64,000 nucleotides of DNA from Dendrolimus kikuchii (lineage: Eukaryota > Arthropoda > Insecta > Lepidoptera > Lasiocampidae). This document shows, piece by piece, positions 47,386 to 57,684 of this stretch. The notes under the pieces were generated by a model. That model had not been told where the DNA came from. It was given only the letters and a program-made list of their open reading frames with translations, and searched no databases. The stretch's first letter is position 1; each line of letters begins with the position of its first letter. Both the position numbers and the translations under genes were made by a program. The stretch spans positions 12,039,501-12,103,500 of the forward strand of contig CM034402.1 in NCBI GenBank assembly GCA_019925095.2, in the 5' to 3' direction.

Positions 47386-48310
47386 ATATAAATTAAAAAA
47401 AATATTTAATCGATAATACCTCATATCTTAAAAACTTTTCAACTGGTTTTGTAGGTAACAGCGACAATCTTAAAGGAGCCGGATACGCTTTCATACAATC
47501 TTGGGCCCAGATTGTAAAAAGATGAGAGTGATTTTAGGATCTCTTTTTATTATGTTGATATTTTTTTTTATAATTGTACTGGGATTAGTTATTTTGAATG
47601 AATTAATTGAGTGTAAATATTTTCATATTATTAATTATTGAAATTCACTAATTTCGAATATAGTAATCGATAAGTTTTTTATTTGTGGCCTTATTTTTAA
47701 GATTTCTTGCCTTCCAGGTAGAATTTAGGGCTAATGTTTTTAATTTTATAATAGAAGAATATAACGCTTTTTTAGGCTATATCTCAACTAATTACATTTC
47801 TTTGGCCAAGAGTCCCCGTCTCCTTTTGCACAATTGTGAAAAAATTAACCATTCACAATAAATACTTCAAAACTCGAGGACAACACACAATTTTTATGGC
47901 TCGGAATGCTAATATTTTACTACCTATTGCCTTCAATAAAAACTCATTAGAGATCAGTCATTATGTTTTTCTTTATTTCTAGGAGACTTTGGTCATTAAT
48001 ACTTAACAGGATCTTGAATGAAAAATACATAATTTTAGACGTGGCTGCTGTTATGAGACTCATATAAAAGGTGGTCAGAAGTTATTAGTGAGCTGTTTGT
48101 AAGCCCTCGGGAAATGCCTTGAATTCATCATCGAAACATACCTATTTGCTTTATAAAAGTAATTTTGTTTAATAGACTTTCTAAAATGCTTCCTCTTCTG
48201 AGACAGTTTGGGTGTTTACAAGAAGCAATTGATTGTAATAGAGAGGACTCAGTAGCCAAGCCTTCTATTCCTAGCTCTTATACTGTGTCAGATTGTTTTT
48301 CTATATAGAA
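47386..48310. other. No gene recognised
   Basis: AT-rich intron sequence. Confidence 0.5.
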
Positions 48311-48425
48311 ATCCCGAGTGAACAAAAGGCTGGCCCGTATTTTGGACAACGTATTACAGTTATGATAGGGCGTGGAAATGCAGTCAGCATTTTGGGAACG
48401 CTCCCCACCGATAGTGACCTGAGAT
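48311..48425 (+). pseudogene. Retroelement ORF C-terminal motif
   Basis: One frame reads EQKAGPYFGQRITVMIGRGN, then AVSILGTLPTDSDL, a relative of the motif at 6555-6640 and 12020-12170. Only this conserved tail remains. Confidence 0.5.
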
Positions 48426-49486
48426 TTTTATTTTTAAAGTATACATAATAGTTTCATTTTTAGACTCATTAAAAAGTTTTGATTATAAATTAAAATAAAA
48501 CCTATCCTAAGTCCTAAGTTGGAATAAATCCAACAAAATTTAAAAAAAACATCAAAATCGGTTGAGTAGATTCGGAGTTATTGTAGTATAGGTTCGCGTT
48601 TGACCACAATCTTGCCTTATGTGGGGCGAAGATATGGTCTAGGATGGAGCACGCTTGCCTAGAAGGTACCTATTCACACGTGACTTGAAGACACCCAGGT
48701 TATATGTATCCGGAAAGACAGACTCCGGCAATGAGTTCCACTCCTTTGCGGCGCGTATGATGAAGCTAGATGCAAAGCGCTTCGTTCTAATAGGTGGAAT
48801 ATCCACCATATATCGATGCCGCATGCCGGTTCGTCTGGTTGTCCGATGATGGAAGGGAGATGGCGGGATCAGATTGAAGAGCTCAGCTGCACACTCTCCA
48901 AAGTGAATCCGATAGAAAACCGACAAGCTGGCAACCCTGCGCCGATGTTCGAGACTTTGCATTTTGTCATCGAAAAGCTGGTCGTTGCCAACCAGCCTCC
49001 TGGCTCTCCGCTCAATCGACTCAAGTGCTTCGAGTTGGTATTTGGCTGAGCCATCCCAAAGGTGAGAGCAGTACTCCATACATGCTCGTACTTGTGTTTT
49101 GTACAATACTAGCAGTTGTTCAGGTGTGAAGTACCGTCTCACCTTCGAGAGTATGCCCAGCTTTTTTGCCGCAGTTTGTGCTATACACTCGATATATGAG
49201 CCAAAGTTAATAGTCGACGTCAAGGAAACGCCAAGAAGCTGAAGTTCGTCGGTCATCGGAACGGGTACTCTTCGGAAAGTAGGAGTTAGTTCAAAAGAAC
49301 TCCTTTTCGCGGTAAAAAGACACGCCTGGGTTTTAGAGGCATTGAACGTAACTAGGTAAGCTTTTCCCCAGTCGGAGACTGCCTTTAAAGTTACATTCAA
49401 TCGCTCTACCATTGCCTCCCTAAGTGTATGGATTTCGACTCTCTCGGCTCGCGCGGTGGATGTGTATCTCTTTACAAAAAGGTCAA

Positions 49487-50416
49487 GTCGGCAGAATCAC
49501 TCGTTTTATATATCAAAATTTAGTGCTCATTTAGTGCTAATTTAGTGCTGATAACAGACATTTAGTGCTGTGATAGGTGGACTAAAAACGAGAACACTGC
49601 TAGCTTTTAATTAAGCTAGCAGTGTACTATTCGTGACCGTCGTGACTGTCGGCAGAATCACTCGTTTTATATATCAAAATTTAGTGCTCATTTAGTGCTA
49701 ATTTAGTGCTGACAACAGATATTTGGTGCTGTGATAGGTGGACTAAAAATGAGAACACTGCTAACTTTTAATTAAGCTAGCAGTGTACTATCCGTGACCG
49801 TCGGCAGAATCACTCGTTTTATATATCAAAATTTAGTGCTCATTTAGTGCTAATTTAGTGCTGATAACAGACATTTAGTGCTGTGATAGGTGGACTAAAA
49901 ACGAGAACACTGCTAGCTTTTAATTAACCTAGCAGTGTACTATTCGTGACCGTCGTGACCGTCGGCAGAATCACTCGTTTTATATATCAAAATTTAGTGC
50001 TCATTTAGTGCTAATTTAGTGCTGATAACAGATATTTGGTGCTGTGATAGGTGGACTAAAAATGAGAACACTGCTAACTTTTAATTAAGCTAGCAGTGTA
50101 CTATCCGTGACCGTCGGCAGAATCACTCGTTTTATATATCAAAATTTAGTGCTCATTTAGTGCTAATTTAGTGCTGATAACAGACATTTAGTGCTGTGAT
50201 AGGTGGACTAAAAACGAGAACACTGCTAGCTTTTAATTAAGCTAGCAGTGTACTATCCGTGACCGTCGGCAGAATCACTCGTTTTATATATCAAAATTTA
50301 GTGCTCATTTAGTGCTAATTTAGTGCTGATAACAGATATTTGGTGCTGTGATAGGTGGACTAAAAATGAGAACACTGCTAACTTTTAATTAAGCTAGCAG
50401 TGTACTATTCGTGACC
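49487..50416 (+). repeat. Left arm: 6 x 152/161-bp units, A-B dimers
   Basis: Unit lengths are 161, 152, 161, 152, 152 and about 152. Type A has 'acagacatttagtgctg' and 'aacgagaacactgctagc'; type B has 'acagatatttggtgctg' and 'aatgagaacactgctaac'. The order is A-B-A-B-A-B. Each unit has four TTTAGTGCT-type motifs, the first three 10-11 bp apart. In A units a hairpin with 13-bp arms and a 6-nt loop follows (first at 49594-49625). B units carry one mismatch in the stem. The 9-bp difference is an extra 'cgtgac.gt' before the next unit. Confidence 0.9.
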
Positions 50417-51475
50417 GCGCTATGAGACAGTTGGAGAGAGAGGCACATCAGCTAATAATTTAGTGCTCAATTAGTGCTGCCCGTACAAGCAAACAGATTC
50501 ATCGAAATTTTGTTTTTTTCAATTTTTAAGTATAGATTACTGCTGACATAACGACACGAGCAATCATAGAGCTAGATGACTTTAAAATCGGTATTGGTGA
50601 AATTGAATAGAGTTACTAATTAGTGCTCAATTAGTGCTGCCAGTACAGCAAAACATTTTTGAATTTTTTTTTTTTAATTTTTTAAATCTACTACTGCTAG
50701 TATACCGACGCCAGCAGTCGGAAGAGCTAGAAGAAGACTTTAAAACGGAAACTAATGGAATTTAAAGACGTCACTATTCAGTGCTCAATTAGTTCTGTTG
50801 TTGTATCAAAGGATTTAAAAAAAAACTCTCTAAGAAACTGGAAGATTTTCGACAATCGGAAAGTTAATGATTTTACTCAATTTTGCAAAAATCGAGTTTT
50901 CATCAGATCTTGACGTTTTGAGGTCACAAGAAGATTCCCTGACTACTCCCGCGATGTTGTCATTATGTCTGTATGTGTGTGTATGTTAACTGCTTATTAC
51001 TTTTGAACGGTTTAATCGATTTTATCGCGTTTTTATTCGCGCATTCGAAAGGGCTCGGCCAAACTTAGATTTTTTGTGAATTTGAGCCGATTCGGACCGA
51101 CAGATTTTGAGAAATATCAAAAAAACTCGCGGCTCAAAAAACTTCGTCGAACGCCGCTAACCGCGTGAAAATCGGTTTATTCATTCAAAAGTTATTGCGG
51201 TTTGAAAATTCAAAAAATAGTGTTCTATGAAACCCGTATCAGACTTTTGAGCTCCAAGAGCTCAAAAACATCATAAGTGCAATTTTAAGTGCCTAGGCCG
51301 CCGACGTATGGAATTAGCGGAAAGTTGCAGGGATGGCCTGTATGGCCATCTGTTTTTCTAATTTTTCCTTTTTTAAGGTTAATCAAAAGTAGAATACTTA
51401 AAAAAAAAAATTATGTCAATTTTTTCATCGAATGACATTTTCGAGAAAATATTCGAAAATCTAAAAATTTTAATT

Positions 51476-52022
51476 ATCTGTTGTCAGCACTAAATTAGCA
51501 CTAAATGAGCACTAAATTTTGATATATAAAACGAGTGATTCTGCCGACAGTCACGACGGTCACGAATAGTACACTGCTAACTTAATTAAAAGCTAGCAGT
51601 GTTCTCGTTTTTAGTCCACCTATCACAGCACTAAATGTCTGTTATCAGCACTAAATTAGCACTAAATGAGCACTAAATTTTGATATATAAAACGAGTGAT
51701 TCTGCCGACGGTCACGGATAGTACACTGCTAGCTTAATTAAAAGTTAGCAGTGTTCTCATTTTTAGTCCACCTATCACAGCACCAAATATCTGTTGTCAG
51801 CACTAAATTAGCACTAAATGAGCACTAAATTTTGATATATAAAACGTGTGATTCTGCCGACAGTCACGACGGTCACGAATAGTACACTGCTAGCTTAATT
51901 AAAAGCTAGCAGTGTTCTCGTTTTTAGTCCACCTATCACAGCACTAAATGTCTGTTATCACCACTAAATTAGCACTAAATGAGCACTAAATTTTGATATA
52001 TAAAACGAGTAATTCTGCCGAC
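51476..52022 (-). repeat. Right arm: inverted 152/161-bp units
   Basis: Unit boundaries (CTGCCGAC) end at 52022, 51861, 51709 and 51548, giving 161, 152 and 161 from outside in. This is the same series as the outer left arm. Types are A, B, A and partial B. One unit has 'aaaacgtgtgatt' for 'aaaacgagtgatt'. Confidence 0.9.
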
Positions 52023-52245
52023 TTGACCTTTCTAGCTTTACAGACGTTGGACGTGACTGAGATGGGCCTGTAGTTAGCAGGGTCGGCACGACTACCTTTT
52101 TTTGGTACAGGTTGAACATTGGCAAGTTTCCATGATCTTGGTACTATACCAGTACTCAGAGAGAGACGGAATAGACGTGTCAGCACAGGTGTAAGTTCAG
52201 GTGCACAGGTTTTCAGTACTATAGCTGGGATATATGCAAGTTTTC

Positions 52246-53056
52246 TTAAGCTCTATCTTTCAAATTAATTCGAATACAATAATTCTTAGTCCTTCAATGA
52301 AATAAATTGTGTTTGCTGAACGGCTAAGGCACTTGCGTCTCATTCAAATGTCATGAGTTGAAATGCATATTTTGAAGTGAAACTTCTTTAGAATCGCCGT
52401 GATTTGAAACTCGATAAAAAGAAAAAGCGACACTAAAGACACTAAAAAGAGATAAAAAATATAAATATATAGGACTAAGTCTGCGAGAGAATGAGATAGA
52501 ATACATTATATTTAATAATTTAAACACTATGGATATACAGATAGTGTGACATTACTCTGACAATATGCTGGTTCAATTGATTATGGACTGTATGATAGAG
52601 ATATGACCTCTAGGTCATATCTCTCTCTCTAGTGCCAGGTTCTAACCTTGCACTAGAAAAGTAGAAGCTCCACCAACCTTGAGATCCGCCCTCTCCAGGC
52701 TGGGTTCAGGTTGCAAGCATACAGAAACAGCACACGGCACTAAATTCCACTTTGGAGCTAACACTTGAAGTACAAAGTTTTACGGATAGCAAATATTCTT
52801 GGCACGGCCAGTAATCACACCAAGATGATAAGTTTTAGAAAATTATCAGCGCACGGCGCGGTGTAGTTCTCGTCCAACGTTGACTCAGAGAGTTCAAAAA
52901 GACTGCCCTTACCCTAATCTGCATTGGCAGTCGCCTAATATAGAAAGGTAGACAGCAAAATTAATAAAGCGATGTTCTACCTACTTCGTACTAGGCAAGG
53001 ATCGAACAGATAGAGTTGGAAATATTTTGAAGTATTTCGTCAATACCTAAAATTTT
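52246..53056. other. No gene; small palindrome
   Basis: A perfect inverted repeat, AGAGATATGACC and its complement around TCTA, lies at 52597-52624. No other feature. Confidence 0.5.
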
Positions 53057-53327
53057 ATCTGTGCAGGAACGGAGACAGAATACAATTTCCTGCGACCGGG
53101 TGGCCTGTCGTAAGAGGCGACAAAACAACCCACAGCCAGGTGGTAGGGCATTTGCCCGTCTGGATGGCTACCACCCCTGGTCTAGAGTATGCCGCCATAA
53201 CAACCTTGAGCAGCAGCGCATCTGTAGCACCTTTGGTGTTGCAAATATCAATAGGCGATGGTAACCGATTTCTATCAAGTGGGCTGTCTGCCTGTCTGCT
53301 GAACTCCTGCAATAAAAAAATTAAAAA
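53057..53327 (+). repeat. Retroposon-like repeat (copy 9)
   Basis: From 'ctgtgcaggaacggagac' to 'ctcctgcaataaaaaaatta', with an internal deletion near 53209. Its A-rich tail touches the mariner transposase ATG at 53328. Confidence 0.85.
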
Positions 53328-54443
53328 ATGGATCTGCGCCGGGAACATTTTCGCGCTATGATTTCTTACGATTTCAAGTGTCGCCTAAAACCGGACGAAG
53401 CGTATGATAGACTTCAAATGGCATTCATGTATGAAGGCCCTTCTAAAGTAACCGTATATCGTTGGTACAACGAATTCAAGCGCGGTCAACTAACTTTGGG
53501 GGATGAAGAAAGAAGTGGTCGCCCTTTGACGGCTGTTACGGAAGAAAATGTGCTAGCAGTGAAAAATTTAATCCAAGACAATAGGCAAATTACGTATCAA
53601 CAGATTCAGCACGTACTGCAAATTGAATCGGGACGCCTTCACGAAATTCTGCACGTGCATCTTCGCGTGAGAAGGATAGTTTCACGTTGGGTGCCGCACA
53701 ACTTCACCGATTCTCAGAAGCAGGCCCGGGTGGAATGGTGCCGTGATATGATAAACAAATTTGAAGCAAGCTCGTCTCGGAGTGTTTACGACATCATTAC
53801 AGGTGACGAGTCCTTGATTTATCAATACAATCCAGAAATGAAGCGCCAGTCGACGGTTTGGGTGTTTCAAAACAAATCAACGCCTACCAAAGTGAAGCGA
53901 TCTAGAAGTGCGGGGAAGATTTTGATCACGAATTTTTTCAATTTGATTGGCTACTTGATATCAATTCAACGGAATCAAAGAAGCATCAACGCCGAATGCT
54001 ATACTACCAAATGCTTGGCAGAAGTTTTCTCTGTTGCGAGCAACAAGCGACCAAACACAGGGCTCCGACGACGGGCTACTGTTCCACCACGACAACACGC
54101 CCGCCCATACCGCGCTAAAACGAGGGACTTCCTGGACAGCACGCCAGTCAAACTCCTGGGTCACCCTCCTGACTGCCCTGACCTAGCACCGTGTGACTTC
54201 TTTTTATTCCCGAAAATAAAAAATGAGCTCAAAGCGATTCAGTTTTCGACACTGGAAGATGCGCTGTCAGCGTTCGAGCAAGCTGTAAACGAGGTGTCTG
54301 CGGCGGACTGGAAAAAGTGTTTCGAAAACTGGTTCAGACAGGTGAAACTTTGTATAAGAGAGTACTTTGAAAAGATTAAAAAAAAAATTCCTATAGAACA
54401 TTTTCTTTTTGTTTTCGCAAAACTTTCGGAGTGTCTCACGTAG
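53328..54443 (+). pseudogene. mariner DD34D transposase, frame-shifted core
   Basis: An open frame of 371 codons matches mariner transposases over most of its length. It has an N-terminal helix-turn-helix (VYRWYNEFKRGQLTLGDEER, then SGRP), GDESLIYQYNPEMK with the first catalytic Asp, STVWVFQNK, and CPDLAPCDFFLFPKIKN with the third. The block with the second Asp (HHDN at 54085-54096) is in the +1 frame. The translated frame therefore reads nonsense there and regains the family frame by about 54125. D2 to D3 is 104 nt, one short of the 105 expected for DD34D. The long frame would not make a working enzyme. Terminal repeats were not found. Confidence 0.85.
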
Positions 54444-55465
54444 TTTTTCTAACCTGAAGATATATCCACAAGTTGAGGTTGACGGAGAGCATCTTGAAGA
54501 AAACTGTACATCATGATTACCATAAAATCCGCCACTATTTAACCTTGGATAACAGTGATGATTGTACTGTTTTTACTCCTCGAATTACAAGTCCAGTCTC
54601 CATTAGTGAAAAGTTAATGAGGTTCTATTAATAAAGTAATTAAATAATATCCATAAAGATTTTTTTAAAGATCTTAACACAATTTACTTTGAATAATATG
54701 AACATATAAAATATTATATTATACTCCATAAAAATTATTATAATGCTTGAATAACAAAATAATCACATGAACCATTAGCTAAATGTACTACGGTAAGTAT
54801 TTGCTAAGTAGATTTGGCTTAAGAAGAAACAAATATAAAAGACCATAGTTCTGTGCACTGAAAGCTCCTTAAGTCTGCGTCTAATCTTGAATGTAAGCCC
54901 ATTACCAACAATGTTAGTTATACGCCACAAATACGGACGTAAATATACGAGAAAATTTGGTACTATTTTGAACTTTATGTATTTGATATGTATGTCAACT
55001 TTATTATACTACAGGGCTAGTTTAGACAGACTTTAAACGTTATTAAATTTAAAATTCGACTAATTACTGCAATGTCATAATATCTTGCAATCCTATAATA
55101 ATATCCTATATAATAATCAATCATAAACAATCAAATCGAGTGATTTTTAATTTAATGATTTGATTTAATTTTTCACTAAAACACTTAGTTCACAAAATTT
55201 TATAAAAATTATACACAACATGAAATATATATATATACACAATAATCTTTATTTTCTCCCAGAAATACAAGTTTTAGTTAACAAAATGAAATGTTATAAA
55301 TAAGTCTTACTTAACGATACACAAATTTCATAAAATGGAGCAGAGGAGACAGAAGTCCAAACTGAGAAAACCCCGTCGTATGGAAACTCCTGGCATCCGC
55401 ACCTCGTACAATACATAGTTTTCTTAAAAGATCGAACTAATGAAAAATGTAAAATATAAAAATAC
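54444..55465. other. No gene recognised
   Basis: AT-rich intron 2 sequence; no mariner terminal repeat identified. Confidence 0.5.
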
Positions 55466-56060
55466 TAGAGCTTACCCCGCGGCTGGGCCTCGGGTCCAAA
55501 CTCTAGTGCGTGCCTCTTGTTTAAACAGCAGGCGTTAATACAGGTTACATAGTATTACATTTTTATGTTAGTGCTATTTGCCCCCAGAAAATTTACTTCA
55601 TTTCATATCGCAAACTATCCCATCTCCCGGGATGAAAAGTATTTATGTCCATTTTCGATATTAAAACTACATTTTAACAAAATTACTTCAAGACTAATCC
55701 AGTACTCCTAGTAGTTTTTCCGTGAAGGCTTAACAGAGAGGCAGATCGAGTTACTATCGTATTTTGTTATAGGTGATGAATTTTTATATTTATAAATTTA
55801 AGAAATGATTGGTCTCCCATACAAAATTTCATCGTTCTAGATTTATTTATCTATCCCCCGTCTATCTGTCTATAAACCACATAAATGGCAAAAATTATCA
55901 AAACGACCAAATTAACTAAAATGACCGATATGACCAATATGACCAAAATGAATGAATCATCTCAAAATGACCAAATTGACTAAGATGACCAAAATGACCG
56001 AATTGACCAATATCATCAAATTGACCAAATTGACCGATATGACCGTTATGACGAAAATGA
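55466..56060 (+). repeat. Interspersed repeat with 9-bp minisatellite
   Basis: It shares 'cgcaaactatcccatctccc' with 2555-2585, plus 'gtgcctcttgtttaaacagc' and 'ttaaaactacat'. A degenerate (ATGACCAAA)n array at about 55890-56050 is the longest of the three. Confidence 0.65.
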
Positions 56061-56486
56061 ATGAATCATCTCATACCTAAATAAGTAACCTACATCTTTT
56101 GTGTAACAATCTACTATTTATAAACTTACAAAACGTCGCACCCTCATAAATTTTATAGGAGCATACCTACTTACGACTTCATATGTCGGTACAAGTAAAA
56201 CGAGTCAAATAGCGGGTTAATTATTGTTTGAAAAGTAATTAAAATTAATTCTACAAAGTTACTTTAAAGTGAGATTATCAGAAGTTATTTTAATGACTGT
56301 GCTTTTATATGTAAAAGTTATAGGATTTATTGTAACATGTGTCCGTAAGGGATCTATCAATGCTAGCAAATTGCTTGGTATGACGTGAATGATTTCATAG
56401 TAAATCTACTCGATATTGCTTGATTGGTACCTCGGCTTATTGTTGGCGCTGTTTAATACGAGTAATTTCTTTCAATTCTATTTCTA
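56061..56486. other. No gene recognised
   Basis: AT-rich; no feature. Confidence 0.45.
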
Positions 56487-56490
56487 ATAC

Positions 56491-56939
56491 TGTAACGATT
56501 TGCAGGACTCGAATTAAAATGCCGTTGGAATTATTATACAGTTTATACAAACACGTATTACACAGGTACAAATATAACTGAACACAAAAAGTCCAAATGT
56601 AATGCACAATTCAATAACACGCGCAAAGTCCGTCACTAAATAGATTACCGAATATACATAAGTCTTGCTTCGCTAGTGGTTATCGCTTGACTGGGGCATT
56701 GCTTTATACTATACCGATGCCATATGTCTGCCCGGCCGCGTGGACCGAATTTCTTAGAATCAGCTTGTATTTTAAATCCGAGACACCTGGCAGTGATCAC
56801 ATTACACAATGTAAAGGATTACAATATACAATGGGCTGTTTTTTTAATAACAAATTTTAAACACAAAGTAAACAAAAGAAGTCCAAATGCCGAAAGGTAA
56901 TCAATTGCAGGTGTGAATTTGTCTTTGTCAGTCGTAACA
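56491..56939 (-). mobile_element. Solo LTR, copy 3
   Basis: On the minus strand it runs TGTTACGACT...CGTTACA, 449 bp, flanked by ATAC on both sides (56487-56490 and 56940-56943). It shares 'tagtgacggactttgcgcg', 'tatatttgtacctgtg' and 'ataattccaacggcatttta' with 18574-19089. Confidence 0.8.
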
Positions 56940-57005
56940 ATACTATTGTGAATTAATATTTATTTAATAAGAGGCTTTTGTTCATAATAGCTAATTTTCT
57001 TTCAG

Positions 57006-57205
57006 AGAGCGAAAAGGTTTTTAAATCGGAAGTGAGGAAGCATGAGAAAATATTCACTCCGGATATGAACAGGCGGCGGCTCATAGACAGGGCGAAAATG
57101 AAATCTTTAAGGATGTCGGTGGTCATCGTAGCAGCTTTCCTAGTCTGGTGGGCGCCTTATTACGTCATGATGATCATATTTACGTTCCTCAACCCTGACA
57201 AAAAC
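57006..57205 (+). CDS. Neuropeptide GPCR, exon 3 (ICL3 and TM6)
   Basis: 200 bases between acceptor ctttcag and donor GTAAGT. Its first two bases complete the codon split at the end of exon 2 (C+AG), so the phases agree. It encodes a basic third intracellular loop (SEKVFKSEVRKHEKIFTPDM, then NRRRLIDRAKMKSL) and TM6 with the FLVWWAPYYVMM motif, the WAP form of the class A CWxP switch. It ends after FLNPDKN in phase 0. TM7 (NPxxY) and the C-tail must be in a further exon, which I did not find before 64000. Confidence 0.9.
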
Positions 57206-57369
57206 GTAAGTAAGAATGATTATTTTGAAAATACATATCCGTATAAGGTTTTGTAAGCTGCTTGCCATACATAAGTTTAAGTTTCTTTCTTATCCAATAT
57301 GTTATTTTTTTCTACTTTCAGGACTTTTAATGAGATAAATATTTACACGGTGTTCCAAATACCTTACAG

Positions 57370-57684
57370 ACATTTTTTATTGCAGGAGTTCAGCAGACAG
57401 GCAGACGGCCCACTTGATGGAAAGCAGTTACCATCGCCTATGGAAATTTGCATTATCAAAGGCGCTACAAATGCGCTGCTGCTCTTTTAAGGAAGACTGG
57501 AACCTGGTCACTAATGCCGGAACACAACTCAAGCTTGTTATGGTGACATACTTTAGGCCAGGGGTGGTGGCCATTCAGTCGGGCAAATGCCCTACCACCT
57601 GGCTGTGGGTTGTTTTGTCGCCTCTTATAACAGGCCTCCCGGGCGCAGGAAATTGTATTCTTTTTCCGTTCCTGCACGGATAAA
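57370..57684 (-). repeat. Retroposon-like repeat (copy 10)
   Basis: Inverted copy, 'ttttttattgcaggagttc' to 'ccgttcctgcacggata'. Its frames overlap on both strands and are not genes. Confidence 0.85.

Larger units (their letters stand above)
49478..52031. mobile_element. Fold-back element with tandem-repeat arms
   Basis: The ends are inverted copies starting AAAGGTCAAGTCGGCAGAAT. The left arm (49478-50416) is six tandem units starting at 49487, 49648, 49800, 49961, 50113 and 50265. The right arm (51476-52031) holds three full inverted units and part of a fourth. Three decayed units follow the left arm (to about 50800), then about 650 bp of single-copy noncoding sequence. CTTTACA occurs at 49470-49476 and 52036-52042, next to the ends (a possible 7-bp target duplication). 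No transposase is present. The plan resembles Drosophila FB/Galileo elements, in which long inverted repeats are built of subrepeats; family membership is inference. Confidence 0.85.
48600..52245 (-). pseudogene. CR1/Jockey-type LINE, split by fold-back element
   Basis: Read on the minus strand, 52245-52020 encodes the N-terminal RT region (PVLTRLFRLSLSTGIVPRSW, then LANVQPVPKKGSRADPANYR and PISVTSNVC). 49487-48639 encodes the C-terminal part ([55 protein letters not shown], then [18 protein letters not shown]). The fold-back element lies between the two. The central palm with the YADD box (about 150 residues by family comparison) is absent from both flanks and from the insert. The LINE therefore was internally deleted before or during insertion. 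Another copy of its 3' end lies at 63870-64000. Confidence 0.8.

Noticed and set aside
48655..49049. Plus-strand frames of 64 and 77 codons
   Set aside because: Antisense to the LINE reverse transcriptase.
49487..50416. Regular direct repeats resembling a CRISPR array
   Set aside because: Whole 152/161-bp units repeat with no unique spacers, they recur inverted at 51476-52022, and the host is eukaryotic.
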